Source of the DNA: CAXXOK01 sp035353235
GTDB taxonomy: Bacteria; Bacillota; Clostridia; Christensenellales; Aristaeellaceae
Length of the DNA stretch: 23,034 nucleotides
Assembly: GCA_035353235.1 (NCBI GenBank)
Contig: DAOPZG010000029.1
Coordinates: forward strand, 1-23,034
Direction: 5' to 3'
Shown: piece by piece, positions 8,048 through 14,823 of the stretch
How the letters are laid out: every line of letters begins with the position of its first letter
Position numbering within the stretch: position 1 is the first letter of the stretch
Position numbers and translations under genes: made by a program
Notes under the pieces: model-generated
The model's database searches: none
What the model was told of the DNA's origin: nothing
What the model saw: only the letters and a program-made list of their open reading frames with translations

Positions 8048-8143
8048 CGGCAGGGGTCGCTTTCGGAGTACAGGATAGTCGTCCGCCGCTACCTACGGTA
8101 GCGCGACCGACAAGCCCGTCCATCCATCGAGCGACCCCTGCCG
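8048..8143 (-). repeat. Hairpin repeat, copy A
   Basis: Perfect 14-base arms CGGCAGGGGTCGCT (8048-8061) and AGCGACCCCTGCCG (8130-8143) enclose a core that, read on the minus strand, matches copy B without gaps over about 70 bases (roughly five bases in six identical). Invariant blocks include GTCGGTCGCGC, ACCGTAGGTAGC, GCGGACGAC and GTACTCC. The stem sequence is unrelated to that of copy B. Confidence 0.8.
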
Positions 8144-8286
8144 CGCTCCGCCTGCTGGTATTCAGGCGATGGGAAAAATTACGACCCAGCATGGCTGTAA
8201 TTCCATGGGAAAGTAATCGGCAAGATAATATACCGATAAAGCTTTAAGGGATAAGATGTGGACATAATATATCTCTGTCTCTTGTT

Positions 8287-8384
8287 CCCCGTTTTGCTCC
8301 GCACGCACATTGTTACTGTGGTGGAAACGAAATGTTCTTTCCCCGTTCCCCGTTTTTCCTTCGCATGCATATTGTTGCTATAGG
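8287..8384. repeat. Diverged tandem repeat
   Basis: A block of about 36 bases beginning CCCCGTTTT at 8287 recurs at 8348, offset by 61 bases, with roughly three bases in four identical (for example GCACGCACATTGTTACT against GCATGCATATTGTTGCT). It sits between the two hairpin repeats. Confidence 0.5.
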
Positions 8385-8487
8385 GGCAAAAGACTCCCTC
8401 GCAGGATGGACTGGATCGTCGGTCGCGCGACCGTAGGTAGCAGCGGACGACATTCCAGTACTCCCAGAGGGAGTCTTTCGCCCCCTA
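8381..8487 (+). repeat. Hairpin repeat, copy B
   Basis: Arms of 18 bases (8383-8400 and 8467-8484) pair with one mismatch, and TAGGGG/CCCCTA extends them with a one-base bulge. The enclosed core shares the invariant blocks of copy A and contains the palindrome GGTCGCGCGACC. Copies A and B are inverted relative to each other, about 240 bases apart. Confidence 0.8.
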
Positions 8488-8510
8488 CTCCAAACGCATA
8501 CCCCGAAGGT

Positions 8511-8541
8511 TTCCAAAGGGCGAGCGGAAAGCCCTTTGGTG
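8511..8541. repeat. Hairpin with GAGCGGAAA loop
   Basis: CCAAAGGGC and GCCCTTTGG form a perfect 9-base stem around GAGCGGAAA. The 14 bases CGAGCGGAAAGCCC (8521-8534) recur inverted at 7965-7978, on the outer side of hairpin copy A, so the two elements share more than their main hairpin. Confidence 0.6.
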
Positions 8542-8627
8542 TGTCCGCAGACACATCTCTGCTCCCGCGCGCCCGCTGGGCGCATTTTGATTGATTTTCT
8601 AAAAATCAGAAAGAGGAGGCTTCCCAT

Positions 8628-10043
8628 TTGGATAACGCAATCATCCTGCAATATCTGGAACGTGTCGGCTACCATACGCCCGCCGCGACATACGCGGCGC
8701 ATCTGCGCGAATATCTGGCCTGGTACCGCGGCTATGTAAGCGACTTTCACGATTACACCATGCGCGTGGGCACAGGTCGGCGCACGCTGACCCGCTACAG
8801 GCTTGGTATGGCTAAAACGGTGTGTGAAGATTTCGCCACGTTGCTGATGAACGAGAAATTACAGATCAGCGCGGAGAGTTTCCCTGCTCTGCCCGCGATT
8901 CTGGAGCGCAACGCGTTTATGGAGCGTGCCAACCGGCTGGTGGAGTGGACGATGGCGCTGGGCACCGGGGCGCTGGTGGAATTCCCGGACGCGCAGGGAT
9001 TGCCGACCATCGACTATATCCGCGGCGACCTGATCTTTCCCCTGCGCTGGGAGGGCGACCATATCACGGAATGCGCGTTTGGCAGCCGCCGCGTGTTCGG
9101 TTCCGGCGCAAGCGCCGCGGAAGGGTATTATGTGCAGGTGCACGCGCACGAACCGGAAGGGTATGTGATCCGTAACGCATGGCTGGACGCACAGGGGAAC
9201 GAACTGCCCCCACCGGAAGGCGTGGAAACGGTTGGCGAGCCCTCGCCCGTGCCGCTGTTTCAAATTTTGCGGCCCAACATAGTCAACGCCGCCGAGCCGG
9301 ATTCGCCCATGGGAATGAGCGTTTTCGGCATGGCGATCGACCAGCTGAAGGCCGCCGATCTGGTGTTTGACAGCTATGTGAACGAGTTTGTTCTGGGGAA
9401 AAAGCGCGTAATGGTGCCCCAATCGCTGGCCAGTATCGAAATGCAGAAAGACGGGGCCATCCAGCCGATCTTCGACCCCAGCGACGTGCTGATTTACGTA
9501 TATCAGCAAAGCCAGGACGGCGCGGACGAGCTGAAGCCGCTGGATATGACCCTGCGCTCGGCCGAGCATGAGGCGGGGTTGCAACGGATGATCGATCTGC
9601 TGTCCAAAAAGTGCGGGCTGGGAACGGGCCGCTACCGTTTCGACAGTGGCGTGGCGCGCACAGCTACGGAGGTCATCAGCGAGCAGAGCGACCTGTACCA
9701 GAGCCTGAAAAGGAATGAAAAACCGTTGGAACGCGCGCTGTGCGGCATGGTAAACGCCTTAAGCTGGCTCACCGGCGGGCCTGCCGAAATGCAGACCCGC
9801 GTATCGTTTGACGATTCCATCATCGAGGACGCGAACGCCGCGGCGGAACGGACGCTCAAGCTGGTTGCGGGCGGCCTGAAAAGCCGTAAGCGCGCCATTA
9901 TGGAGCTATCGCACTGTTCGGAGGCCGAGGCGGAGCGGCAACTGGCGGAAATCGCCGCGGAAACGCGGGGCACGGCCGTTACCGGCACAGGCGCGGATCA
10001 AACCGCTGACCGGGCGGCGGACAACGTATACCAGGGGGAGTAA
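8628..10043 (+). CDS. Phage portal protein (SPP1 Gp6-like)
   Basis: A 471-residue portal protein of the SPP1-type family, forming the ring at the capsid vertex through which DNA passes and to which terminase docks. Typical segments are the N-terminal RVGTGRRTLTRYRLGMAKTVCEDFATLLMNE (about 45-75), the IDQLKAADLVFDSYVNEF block with VLGKKRVMVP (about 240-270), TATEVISEQSDLYQSLKRNEKPLERAL (about 345-371), and the late helix with VAGGLKSRKRAIMELSHCSEAEAERQLAEI. TTG 8628 has a strong AGAGGAGG eight bases upstream. Length is normal. Unlike most relatives it is not followed by a Mu F-type minor head protein but by a 304-base gap. Confidence 0.92.
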   Translation: MDNAIILQYLERVGYHTPAATYAAHLREYLAWYRGYVSDFHDYTMRVGTGRRTLTRYRLGMAKTVCEDFATLLMNEKLQISAESFPALPAILERNAFMERANRLVEWTMALGTGALVEFPDAQGLPTIDYIRGDLIFPLRWEGDHITECAFGSRRVFGSGASAAEGYYVQVHAHEPEGYVIRNAWLDAQGNELPPPEGVETVGEPSPVPLFQILRPNIVNAAEPDSPMGMSVFGMAIDQLKAADLVFDSYVNEFVLGKKRVMVPQSLASIEMQKDGAIQPIFDPSDVLIYVYQQSQDGADELKPLDMTLRSAEHEAGLQRMIDLLSKKCGLGTGRYRFDSGVARTATEVISEQSDLYQSLKRNEKPLERALCGMVNALSWLTGGPAEMQTRVSFDDSIIEDANAAAERTLKLVAGGLKSRKRAIMELSHCSEAEAERQLAEIAAETRGTAVTGTGADQTADRAADNVYQGE

Positions 10044-10107
10044 GGTCCTGCAAGGCGGCTTCTTCGGTACGCATGCTCACACATACGGCAGCTCATTAAG
10101 GGACCCT

Positions 10108-10148
10108 CACTCACGGAAACCTGTTTACAGAAACCCACTCACGGAAAC
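10108..10148. repeat. Direct repeat pair CACTCACGGAAAC
   Basis: The 13-base motif occurs at 10108-10120 and again at 10136-10148, 28 bases apart start to start, immediately before a terminator-like hairpin. Confidence 0.7.
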
Positions 10149-10181
10149 AACGCTTCCGCCCATCCGGCAGGAGCGTTTTTT
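10149..10181 (+). terminator. Terminator-like hairpin inside the structural operon
   Basis: AACGCTTCC (10149-10157) pairs with GGAGCGTT (10170-10177) with one bulged T, followed by six Ts (10176-10181). If active it would reduce transcription of scaffold and downstream genes relative to terminase and portal, unless a promoter follows or antitermination operates. Confidence 0.55.
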
Positions 10182-10347
10182 CATTCCCCCGTAAGGGGGC
10201 AGGCGACGGCCTGACGCAAAGCCTTCCCGCCCGGGATGCCCCTGCGGGGACGGTACGGGGCACACCCCATCCGGCTTGTCCAGGCGGGGGTTGGCGAAGT
10301 GTGAAACGGAATTGATCGCCGACGGGCGTTAAACGGAGGTATATACG

Positions 10348-10932
10348 ATGTTTCTGAATCTGTCGCATCCATCGGTACCCTGTTGCGGCGAAGGCGACGC
10401 GCCTGCCGCGAACCCGGCCTCGTCCGAAACGCCGGATGATCATCAGGCCCCCGACTCCGCCCTGAAGGAAACCCTGCTGAAAGCTGTCGCCGAACGTTCC
10501 CGCCGGGCCGAAAGCAGCGTAGTCCGCTCCATGGCCGAGCAGAACGGCGTGCCGGAAGATACCCTGTCGGACCTGCTGACGCAGGCGCGCGCCGAGCAGG
10601 CGGAAAACCTGCCCCCCGAAGTGCGTAAGCGCGTGGAAACCGCCGACCATCGGCTGCTACTGGCCGAGGTGAAAAGCGTCGGAAGCGAACTGGGGCTTGT
10701 GGACGCGGAGGTTGCCCTGCAGCTGATGGACCCCGCCGTCGTAGCGGTTGCGGAAAACGGCACGGTCACCGGCGTGCGCGAAGCGCTGGAAACCCTGAAA
10801 CAACGCAAGGGGTATCTGTTCGCGCCGCCCGCGCGCGGCGCGTGGGCCCAGCGGGTATCCGCAGGCGGCGTGCAGCCGCTGACCGGCGTGGAGGAAGCCT
10901 TCTACCGCAAAAACCCGGGGCTTCGCAAATGA
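10348..10932 (+). CDS. Phage capsid scaffold protein
   Basis: A 194-residue acidic, helix-rich protein between portal and major capsid genes, the standard site of the scaffold gene. Residues about 35-75 (LKETLLKAVAERSRRAESSVVRSMAEQNG) and about 85-125 are predicted to be helical or coiled coil. The C-terminus is short and basic with YRKNPGLRK, as expected for the coat-binding end. The internal LGLVDAEVALQLMD and TGVREALETLKQRKGYLF blocks resemble Gp20-type clostridial phage scaffolds, in which the C-terminal LF precedes the tail of the protein. ATG 10348 is preceded by CGGAGG. No separate prohead protease gene is present. Confidence 0.78.
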   Translation: MFLNLSHPSVPCCGEGDAPAANPASSETPDDHQAPDSALKETLLKAVAERSRRAESSVVRSMAEQNGVPEDTLSDLLTQARAEQAENLPPEVRKRVETADHRLLLAEVKSVGSELGLVDAEVALQLMDPAVVAVAENGTVTGVREALETLKQRKGYLFAPPARGAWAQRVSAGGVQPLTGVEEAFYRKNPGLRK

Positions 10933-10962
10933 AAGGCAATTGCGCCGCTCGCTGAGGCCGCA

Positions 10963-11023
10963 GGGTCAAGCGCCGCGCAGCCGCAGGCCGGGGTTCCGGC
11001 CAATCGAAGGCCCGCAGTGACCC
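10963..11023 (+). other. Structured leader before the major capsid gene
   Basis: GGGTCA (10963-10968) pairs with TGACCC (11018-11023), enclosing a perfect GGCCGG-GGTT-CCGGCC hairpin (10986-11001). It lies in the 183-base gap between scaffold and coat genes and could stabilise the 5' end of a processed coat-protein message. The function is inferred. Confidence 0.4.
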
Positions 11024-11115
11024 GGCGACGCCGTTCGGGTGGATTCCCCGATGGGTATTACGGCAGACAAACGAAACGGCATCTGACTTTTCATGAATAG
11101 CAGGAGGAAAAAAGA

Positions 11116-12201
11116 ATGGCACACGAATCGCAGGAACGCTACAGCGAGCTGGTGCTCGCCAAACTCCGCAGCGAGCTGGTACTCAAGGATGGCGTGGTTT
11201 TCAATAACGATTATGACGGCGATCCCGCCGCGGGCGCGGTAAAAATCCCCACCCGGGACGACGAGGTGGCCGCCAGCGACTACGACCGGGCCGCGGGTCT
11301 CGCGCCCACCACCGGCAACACCGCCTACACCACCCTGCCCATCAACCGCGACAAAGCGGTAAACGAAATTATCGATGGCTACGACGCGGCTTCCGTGCCG
11401 GATGCGCTGATTGCCGAACGGCTGGACAGCGCCGGGTATTCGCTGGGCCGCGCCATGGATATCGATGGCGCAAGCGAGCTGCTGGGCGCGGGCACCGTAA
11501 CAGGCGCGGGTACCGTGGATAAGGATACCGTTTACAGCGTGCTGGTGGACCAGCGCACCCGCATGAGCAAGGATAACATTCCCGCCGCGGGCCGTTACGC
11601 CCTGTGCACGCCGGACGTGATCGCCGCCGTGGTGCGCAGCCCGGAGTTTACCCAGGCCTCCAGCCTGGGCGACGAGGTGAAACAGAGCGGTGCCATCGGC
11701 CGAATCGCGGGCTTTAACGTGATCGAGTTTAACGACGATACCCCCAACCTGGCCATGATCTGCGGGCACCCGCGCTTCGCCACCCGCGTGAACGCCTGGC
11801 AGGCCCCTGTGCGCCTGCAAAGTCTGGACGGAAGCGGCAAGTACATCGGCGCGTCCGCCGTGCAGGGCCGCATGGTATATGCGCACAAGGTGCTGCGCCA
11901 GAAGGGCGTTCGCTGCGTGTACGCGCCGGGCAGCGTTTCGATTGTCGCCGCGCCGGGCAGCACCAGCGGCGCGACGGTGTTAACGCTTAGCGACGCAAGC
12001 GGCGCAACCGCGTGGAAGTATACCCGCAACCCCGCCGCGCGCGCCGTATTCGGCGAAAGCTACACGGGCACGGCCCTGACCAGCGGCACTACGCAGATCA
12101 GCGCGGCGGCGGGCGACGTGCTGGAGGTCGCGGGCCTGAAGGATGGCAAGGTGATCTCCGCAGGCTACCTCACGCTGGCCGCCTCCAACCTGAAGGCGTA
12201 A
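11116..12201 (+). CDS. Major capsid protein with C-terminal Ig-like domain
   Basis: A 361-residue HK97-fold coat protein of the family that follows Gp20-like scaffolds in Firmicutes siphophages. The N-terminus is SQERYSELVLAKLRSELVLKDGVVFNNDYDGDPAAGAVKIP. Later blocks include NRDKAVNEIIDGYDA, LVDQRTRMSKDNIPAAGRYALCTPDVIAAVV and the near C-terminal IGRIAGFNVIEFNDD. Residues from about 278 on (SVSIVAAPGSTSGATVLTLSDASGA...) form a separate Thr/Ser/Ala-rich beta domain, probably a surface decoration. ATG 11116 has a strong AGGAGG. No N-terminal delta domain with a cleavage site is evident, consistent with a separate scaffold. Confidence 0.9.
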   Translation: MAHESQERYSELVLAKLRSELVLKDGVVFNNDYDGDPAAGAVKIPTRDDEVAASDYDRAAGLAPTTGNTAYTTLPINRDKAVNEIIDGYDAASVPDALIAERLDSAGYSLGRAMDIDGASELLGAGTVTGAGTVDKDTVYSVLVDQRTRMSKDNIPAAGRYALCTPDVIAAVVRSPEFTQASSLGDEVKQSGAIGRIAGFNVIEFNDDTPNLAMICGHPRFATRVNAWQAPVRLQSLDGSGKYIGASAVQGRMVYAHKVLRQKGVRCVYAPGSVSIVAAPGSTSGATVLTLSDASGATAWKYTRNPAARAVFGESYTGTALTSGTTQISAAAGDVLEVAGLKDGKVISAGYLTLAASNLKA

Positions 12202-12205
12202 CCGT

Positions 12206-12559
12206 ATGGCGCTGACCGCAGACGAATACCGATCCATCACCGGCGAACCCGCGCCGGAAGATTTCGAATCCTGCCAGACGCTGGCCCAAAGCATGCTGGA
12301 TGCGCGAACCCTGGGCTACTATACCGCGCATGACCCGGATACGCTTCCGGCGCTGATCCGGCGGGCGTTGCAGCAATATCTGGCCTACCAGACGCAGGCG
12401 GTAAGCCTTGCGGGCGGGCCGACAGCCCTGATGGAACCCCAGCCGCAAAGCGGAAGTTTAGGCCAGTTCAGCTTCGTAAACGGCGTAGGCACAGGCGCGC
12501 ATTGTCCCGCCGCCGCGGCCCTGCTGCCGCTATTAACAGGCTACGCCCGCTGCGACTGA
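12206..12559 (+). CDS. Head-tail connector protein (gp6/gp15-like adaptor)
   Basis: A 117-residue protein beginning four bases after the coat gene ends. The ALTADEYRSITGEPAPEDFESCQTLAQSMLDARTLGYY start and the LIRRALQQYLAYQTQAV helix match adaptor proteins that bind under the portal. The ribosome site (AAGGCG) is weak, so it is probably translated by coupling to the coat gene. The C-terminal half (LGQFSFVNG...) is more variable, as usual. Confidence 0.8.
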   Translation: MALTADEYRSITGEPAPEDFESCQTLAQSMLDARTLGYYTAHDPDTLPALIRRALQQYLAYQTQAVSLAGGPTALMEPQPQSGSLGQFSFVNGVGTGAHCPAAAALLPLLTGYARCD

Positions 12560-12781
12560 AACCGGGTCTTTAGATTGCCCCCGGCAGATCAGCGGCAACG
12601 TAAGGGGGCGGGCCATTATAATCGAACCGGCCCGCCCCCGCCGCACCCGCCGGACAAAATGGCTTCTCTGCTGGCCCTCCTTTTCCCTCACCGACACGAC
12701 TGTTGGTCGTGATTTACAACCCCCGCTACCCCAGCCGAAAAGCTGGGGAGCACAATCCTGTTCAGAAAGGAGGCGCTTTCC
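12560..12781. other. 222-base gap with three consecutive hairpins
   Basis: Hairpin 1 has 11-base perfect arms GGGGGCGGGCC (12604-12614) and GGCCCGCCCCC (12629-12639). Hairpin 2 is CACGAC-TGTTG-GTCGTG (12695-12711). Hairpin 3 is CCCCAGC-CGAAAA-GCTGGGG (12729-12748). An upstream GCCCCC (12577-12582) could pair with the left arm of hairpin 1, so two mutually exclusive folds are possible. No gene is seen. Confidence 0.65.
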
Positions 12782-13108
12782 ATGCGCCCGATCCCGCGCG
12801 CGTTCCTGATCCACAGCGCCACGCTGCTGGCGGCGACTGGGACGAACGAAGCAACGGCTGTGCCAATTGCGGAGCTGACCCGCATCCGCGTGGAAACCGA
12901 ACAGACGATAACCCAGGACCGGGAGGAAACGCGGGCGGGGCGTACCGCGCAGCTGTGGTACGACGTTCGCCAGAGCCTCCCCCGCAAGGTGCAGTTCGTT
13001 CCCGGTCAGCTGGTGCTGTATCAGGGTGTGCATTATCGCGTCGCCGCCGTAAAGGAACTGTACTGCGGCAGGCGGCTGCATCATGTCGAGCTTTCCCTGA
13101 CCGATTAA
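12782..13108 (+). CDS. Putative minor capsid protein 1 (head closure)
   Basis: A 108-residue protein matching the order and character of the Minor_capsid_1 family: a short Pro/Arg N-terminus (MRPIPRAFLIHSATLL), a central beta region IAELTRIRVETEQTITQDREE, and a C-terminal beta region VQFVPGQLVLYQGVHYRVAAVKELYCG. It corresponds in position to the head-closure protein that seals the connector. ATG 12782 follows AGAAAGGAGG. The next gene begins 19 bases downstream. Confidence 0.78.
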   Translation: MRPIPRAFLIHSATLLAATGTNEATAVPIAELTRIRVETEQTITQDREETRAGRTAQLWYDVRQSLPRKVQFVPGQLVLYQGVHYRVAAVKELYCGRRLHHVELSLTD

Positions 13109-13127
13109 CCGGATCGGAGGCGACCCC

Positions 13128-13481
13128 ATGTACCGGGCACAGGCAACCGTAACCCTTTCCCCGCAAAGCCCCTTTACCGACATGGCAAAGACCGTAAAGG
13201 CCTGCCTGCCCGCGCTTTCCGCGCAGGTGCTTATGGACTGCAACCGATACGCCCGCGACGATACCGGGCAGATGATTACCAGCTCCTATGCCGCAAGCGA
13301 CCTCCGTCGCGGGCGGCTGGTGTGGAACACCGCCTACGCGCGGCGCGTATACAGCGCGGGCACCCCGTCCCGAAAACATAACGCCGCGGCCAGCCTGCGC
13401 TGGTGCGAGCGCGCTAAAACCTTACACTCAGCGGCATGGAGGGCGCTGGCCGCAAAATTGCTGGGAGGCGACGCCGCTTGA
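13128..13481 (+). CDS. Putative minor capsid protein 2
   Basis: A 117-residue basic protein. The second half contains the features of the Minor_capsid_2 family: DTGQMITSSYAASDLRRGRLVWNTAYARRVYSAG followed by ASLRWCERAKTLHSAAW. Such proteins sit at the head-tail interface. ATG 13128 follows GGATCGGAGG. Its stop codon overlaps the next start (TTGA), so the two are translationally coupled. Confidence 0.78.
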   Translation: MYRAQATVTLSPQSPFTDMAKTVKACLPALSAQVLMDCNRYARDDTGQMITSSYAASDLRRGRLVWNTAYARRVYSAGTPSRKHNAAASLRWCERAKTLHSAAWRALAAKLLGGDAA

Positions 13482-13864
13482 GCATTCAAACCCGGGTGCT
13501 GGCCACGCTGGTTGCGATGATAAACAGCGCGCCCCTCTTCGTCCCGGTAACACAGGGCCCGCTGCCATCGGACGGTGGTATCAGCCTGAACGTAACCGGC
13601 GGGCGTACGGAAACCGTGACCCTCTCCGGCGGGCAAACCGTTACGCTGGAGATCGCCCTGAACAGCAAGCATACGGACCGTGCCGCCGCGCTGGACGCGT
13701 TGTGCGCCCTGCACGAAGCGCTGACCCGGGCGGACGCGCTGCCCTGCGGCGAAGGCTGGCAGATCGTAGCCCTGCGCACCGCCGCCGCGCCCGGCTACCT
13801 GGACCGCGACGGCGCGTACTGGCTGTTTGGCAGCACCCTGAACGTAACGTACACAGCGGACTGA
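13478..13864 (+). CDS. Putative minor capsid protein 3 / tail completion protein
   Basis: A 128-residue protein. The gene begins at TTG 13478, which overlaps the upstream stop codon and has GGGAGG about nine bases ahead; the longer in-frame start at 13436 lies wholly inside the previous gene and is rejected. It carries an early LATLVAMINSAPLF helix, a central GQTVTLEIALNSKHTDRAAALDALCALHEAL, and the late DGAYWLFGSTLNVTY strand. This matches the Minor_capsid_3 / tail-terminator type of protein that caps the tail tube. Confidence 0.75.
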   Translation: MSIQTRVLATLVAMINSAPLFVPVTQGPLPSDGGISLNVTGGRTETVTLSGGQTVTLEIALNSKHTDRAAALDALCALHEALTRADALPCGEGWQIVALRTAAAPGYLDRDGAYWLFGSTLNVTYTAD

Positions 13865-13895
13865 ACCGCATGCAAAGAATAAGGAGGCAGGCCCT

Positions 13896-14381
13896 TTGAA
13901 AATCACCCGCAACCTGATCCGCGAATATTACGGCATCCCGTCCGGCGACACGGTGGAGTACCACTATGTGAACGCCGGGTTTGTGAAATGCAGCGAGGAG
14001 AACAACCCCAAGGTGGATAAAACCGCCTTTGTGGGGGACGTGAACGCCACCTGCACCGTAACCGGCTATGAAAACGGCTGGACGTACGAAGCGCAGTACG
14101 TGCAGGGGGACCCGGTCGTGGAGGATCTGGCCGCCATCGCGCGCCAGCAGAAAACCGGAGCGGACTGCGAACGGATGCTGATCAGCGTGGATATGGCCGT
14201 GCCCGTATCGGGGCAGGCGGATACCTACGCGGCACGGCGTTTTGCCATTGTGGTGGAGGCTACGCCCCCCGCGGGCGACCCCAAGAGCGTGGTGAAGCTC
14301 GGCGGCACTTTCCACCAGAACGGCGATCTGACGCCGGGGCTTTTCGACGTGACCCATAGAACCTTTACCGCCGCGTCGTAA
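13896..14381 (+). CDS. Major tail tube protein
   Basis: A 161-residue protein at the canonical tail-tube position. TTG 13896 is preceded by a strong AAGGAGG. The protein begins with a short helix and then beta-rich sequence (TVEYHYVNAGFVKCSEENNPKVDKTAFVGDVNATCTVTGYENGWTY). A later ADTYAARRFAIVVEATPPAGDPKSVVKLGGTFHQNGDLTPGLFDVT block strongly resembles tail-tube proteins of Firmicutes siphophages. No sheath gene follows, so the tail is predicted to be non-contractile. Confidence 0.82.
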   Translation: MKITRNLIREYYGIPSGDTVEYHYVNAGFVKCSEENNPKVDKTAFVGDVNATCTVTGYENGWTYEAQYVQGDPVVEDLAAIARQQKTGADCERMLISVDMAVPVSGQADTYAARRFAIVVEATPPAGDPKSVVKLGGTFHQNGDLTPGLFDVTHRTFTAAS

Positions 14382-14454
14382 CCGGGGCTTATCACAGGCG
14401 GAGCGCGGGTCGGCGAACGGCCGCCCGCCCCGCCGCTGTCAGGAGGAGGCAACC

Positions 14455-14823
14455 ATGCGGGAAGTAACGCTTCGGGTGGAAGACCCGTCCATTCGGATCA
14501 ACGGGCAGGTTTTTACCCTGCGGTTGAACGACCTTACTTTGTACACGCGCGTACAGGCGCTGCTGGAAAAATGCGCCGGACTTGCGGCAGGCGCGACAAC
14601 CACGGAAACGGTGCTTGCCGTTGCCGGCGAGGCGAACGCGATCCTGAACGAAGCGCTGGGCGACGGCGCGGGGAACTCCATAAGCGGGGGTCGGCCCGTC
14701 AGCCTGTCCCTGATGCTGGAGTGGCTTAGCCTGCTGGCGCAGGAAGCCGCCGGGCACTACGCGCGGGAGGCGCTCCGCGAGGACGACGCTCCAGAGGAGG
14801 AGGGCACGGCCCTTGAAGCCTGA
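14455..14823 (+). CDS. Tail assembly chaperone-like protein
   Basis: A 122-residue acidic protein between the tail tube and Gp15 genes, with the N-terminal beta strands REVTLRVEDPSIRINGQVFTLRLND and a helical remainder (LEWLSLLAQEAAGHYAREALRED). Position and size fit the first tail assembly chaperone. ATG 14455 follows AGGAGGAGG. Its end overlaps the next gene by 11 bases in another frame; a programmed frameshift fusing the two is conceivable, but I see no clear slippery site, and the downstream gene has its own ribosome site. Confidence 0.7.
   Translation: MREVTLRVEDPSIRINGQVFTLRLNDLTLYTRVQALLEKCAGLAAGATTTETVLAVAGEANAILNEALGDGAGNSISGGRPVSLSLMLEWLSLLAQEAAGHYAREALREDDAPEEEGTALEA

Larger units (their letters stand above)
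7891..8627. other. 737-base gene-free gap between terminase and portal
   Basis: No credible gene lies here on either strand. It contains two related long hairpins in inverted orientation (8048-8143 and 8381-8487), a shared 14-base motif (7965-7978 and 8521-8534), a palindrome GGGGCGCTAGGAGCGCCCC near 7981-7999, an AT-rich patch (about 8165-8280) unlike its GC-rich surroundings, and a diverged tandem repeat (8287-8384). A gap of this size is out of place in an otherwise overlapping gene string and suggests inserted repeat elements. Confidence 0.7.
10044..10347. other. 304-base hairpin-rich gap between portal and scaffold
   Basis: No credible gene. Contents in order: two direct copies of CACTCACGGAAAC (10108-10120 and 10136-10148), a terminator-like hairpin (10149-10181), a tight CCCCC-GTAA-GGGGG hairpin (10186-10199), and a GC-rich stretch with alternative pairings of GCCCC with two GGGG runs around 10235-10265. 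Scaffold translation starts at 10348 after ACGGAGG. Confidence 0.65.

Noticed and set aside
8040..8490. The inverted hairpins as a CRISPR array or an insertion sequence
   Set aside because: There are only two copies, inverted rather than regularly spaced, with no transposase ORF or cas gene in the window.
7911..8750. Several ORFs of 60-145 codons on both strands across the terminase-portal gap
   Set aside because: They run through the hairpin repeats, lack ribosome sites and family features, and some extend into the portal gene in antisense. They are by-products of GC-rich palindromes.
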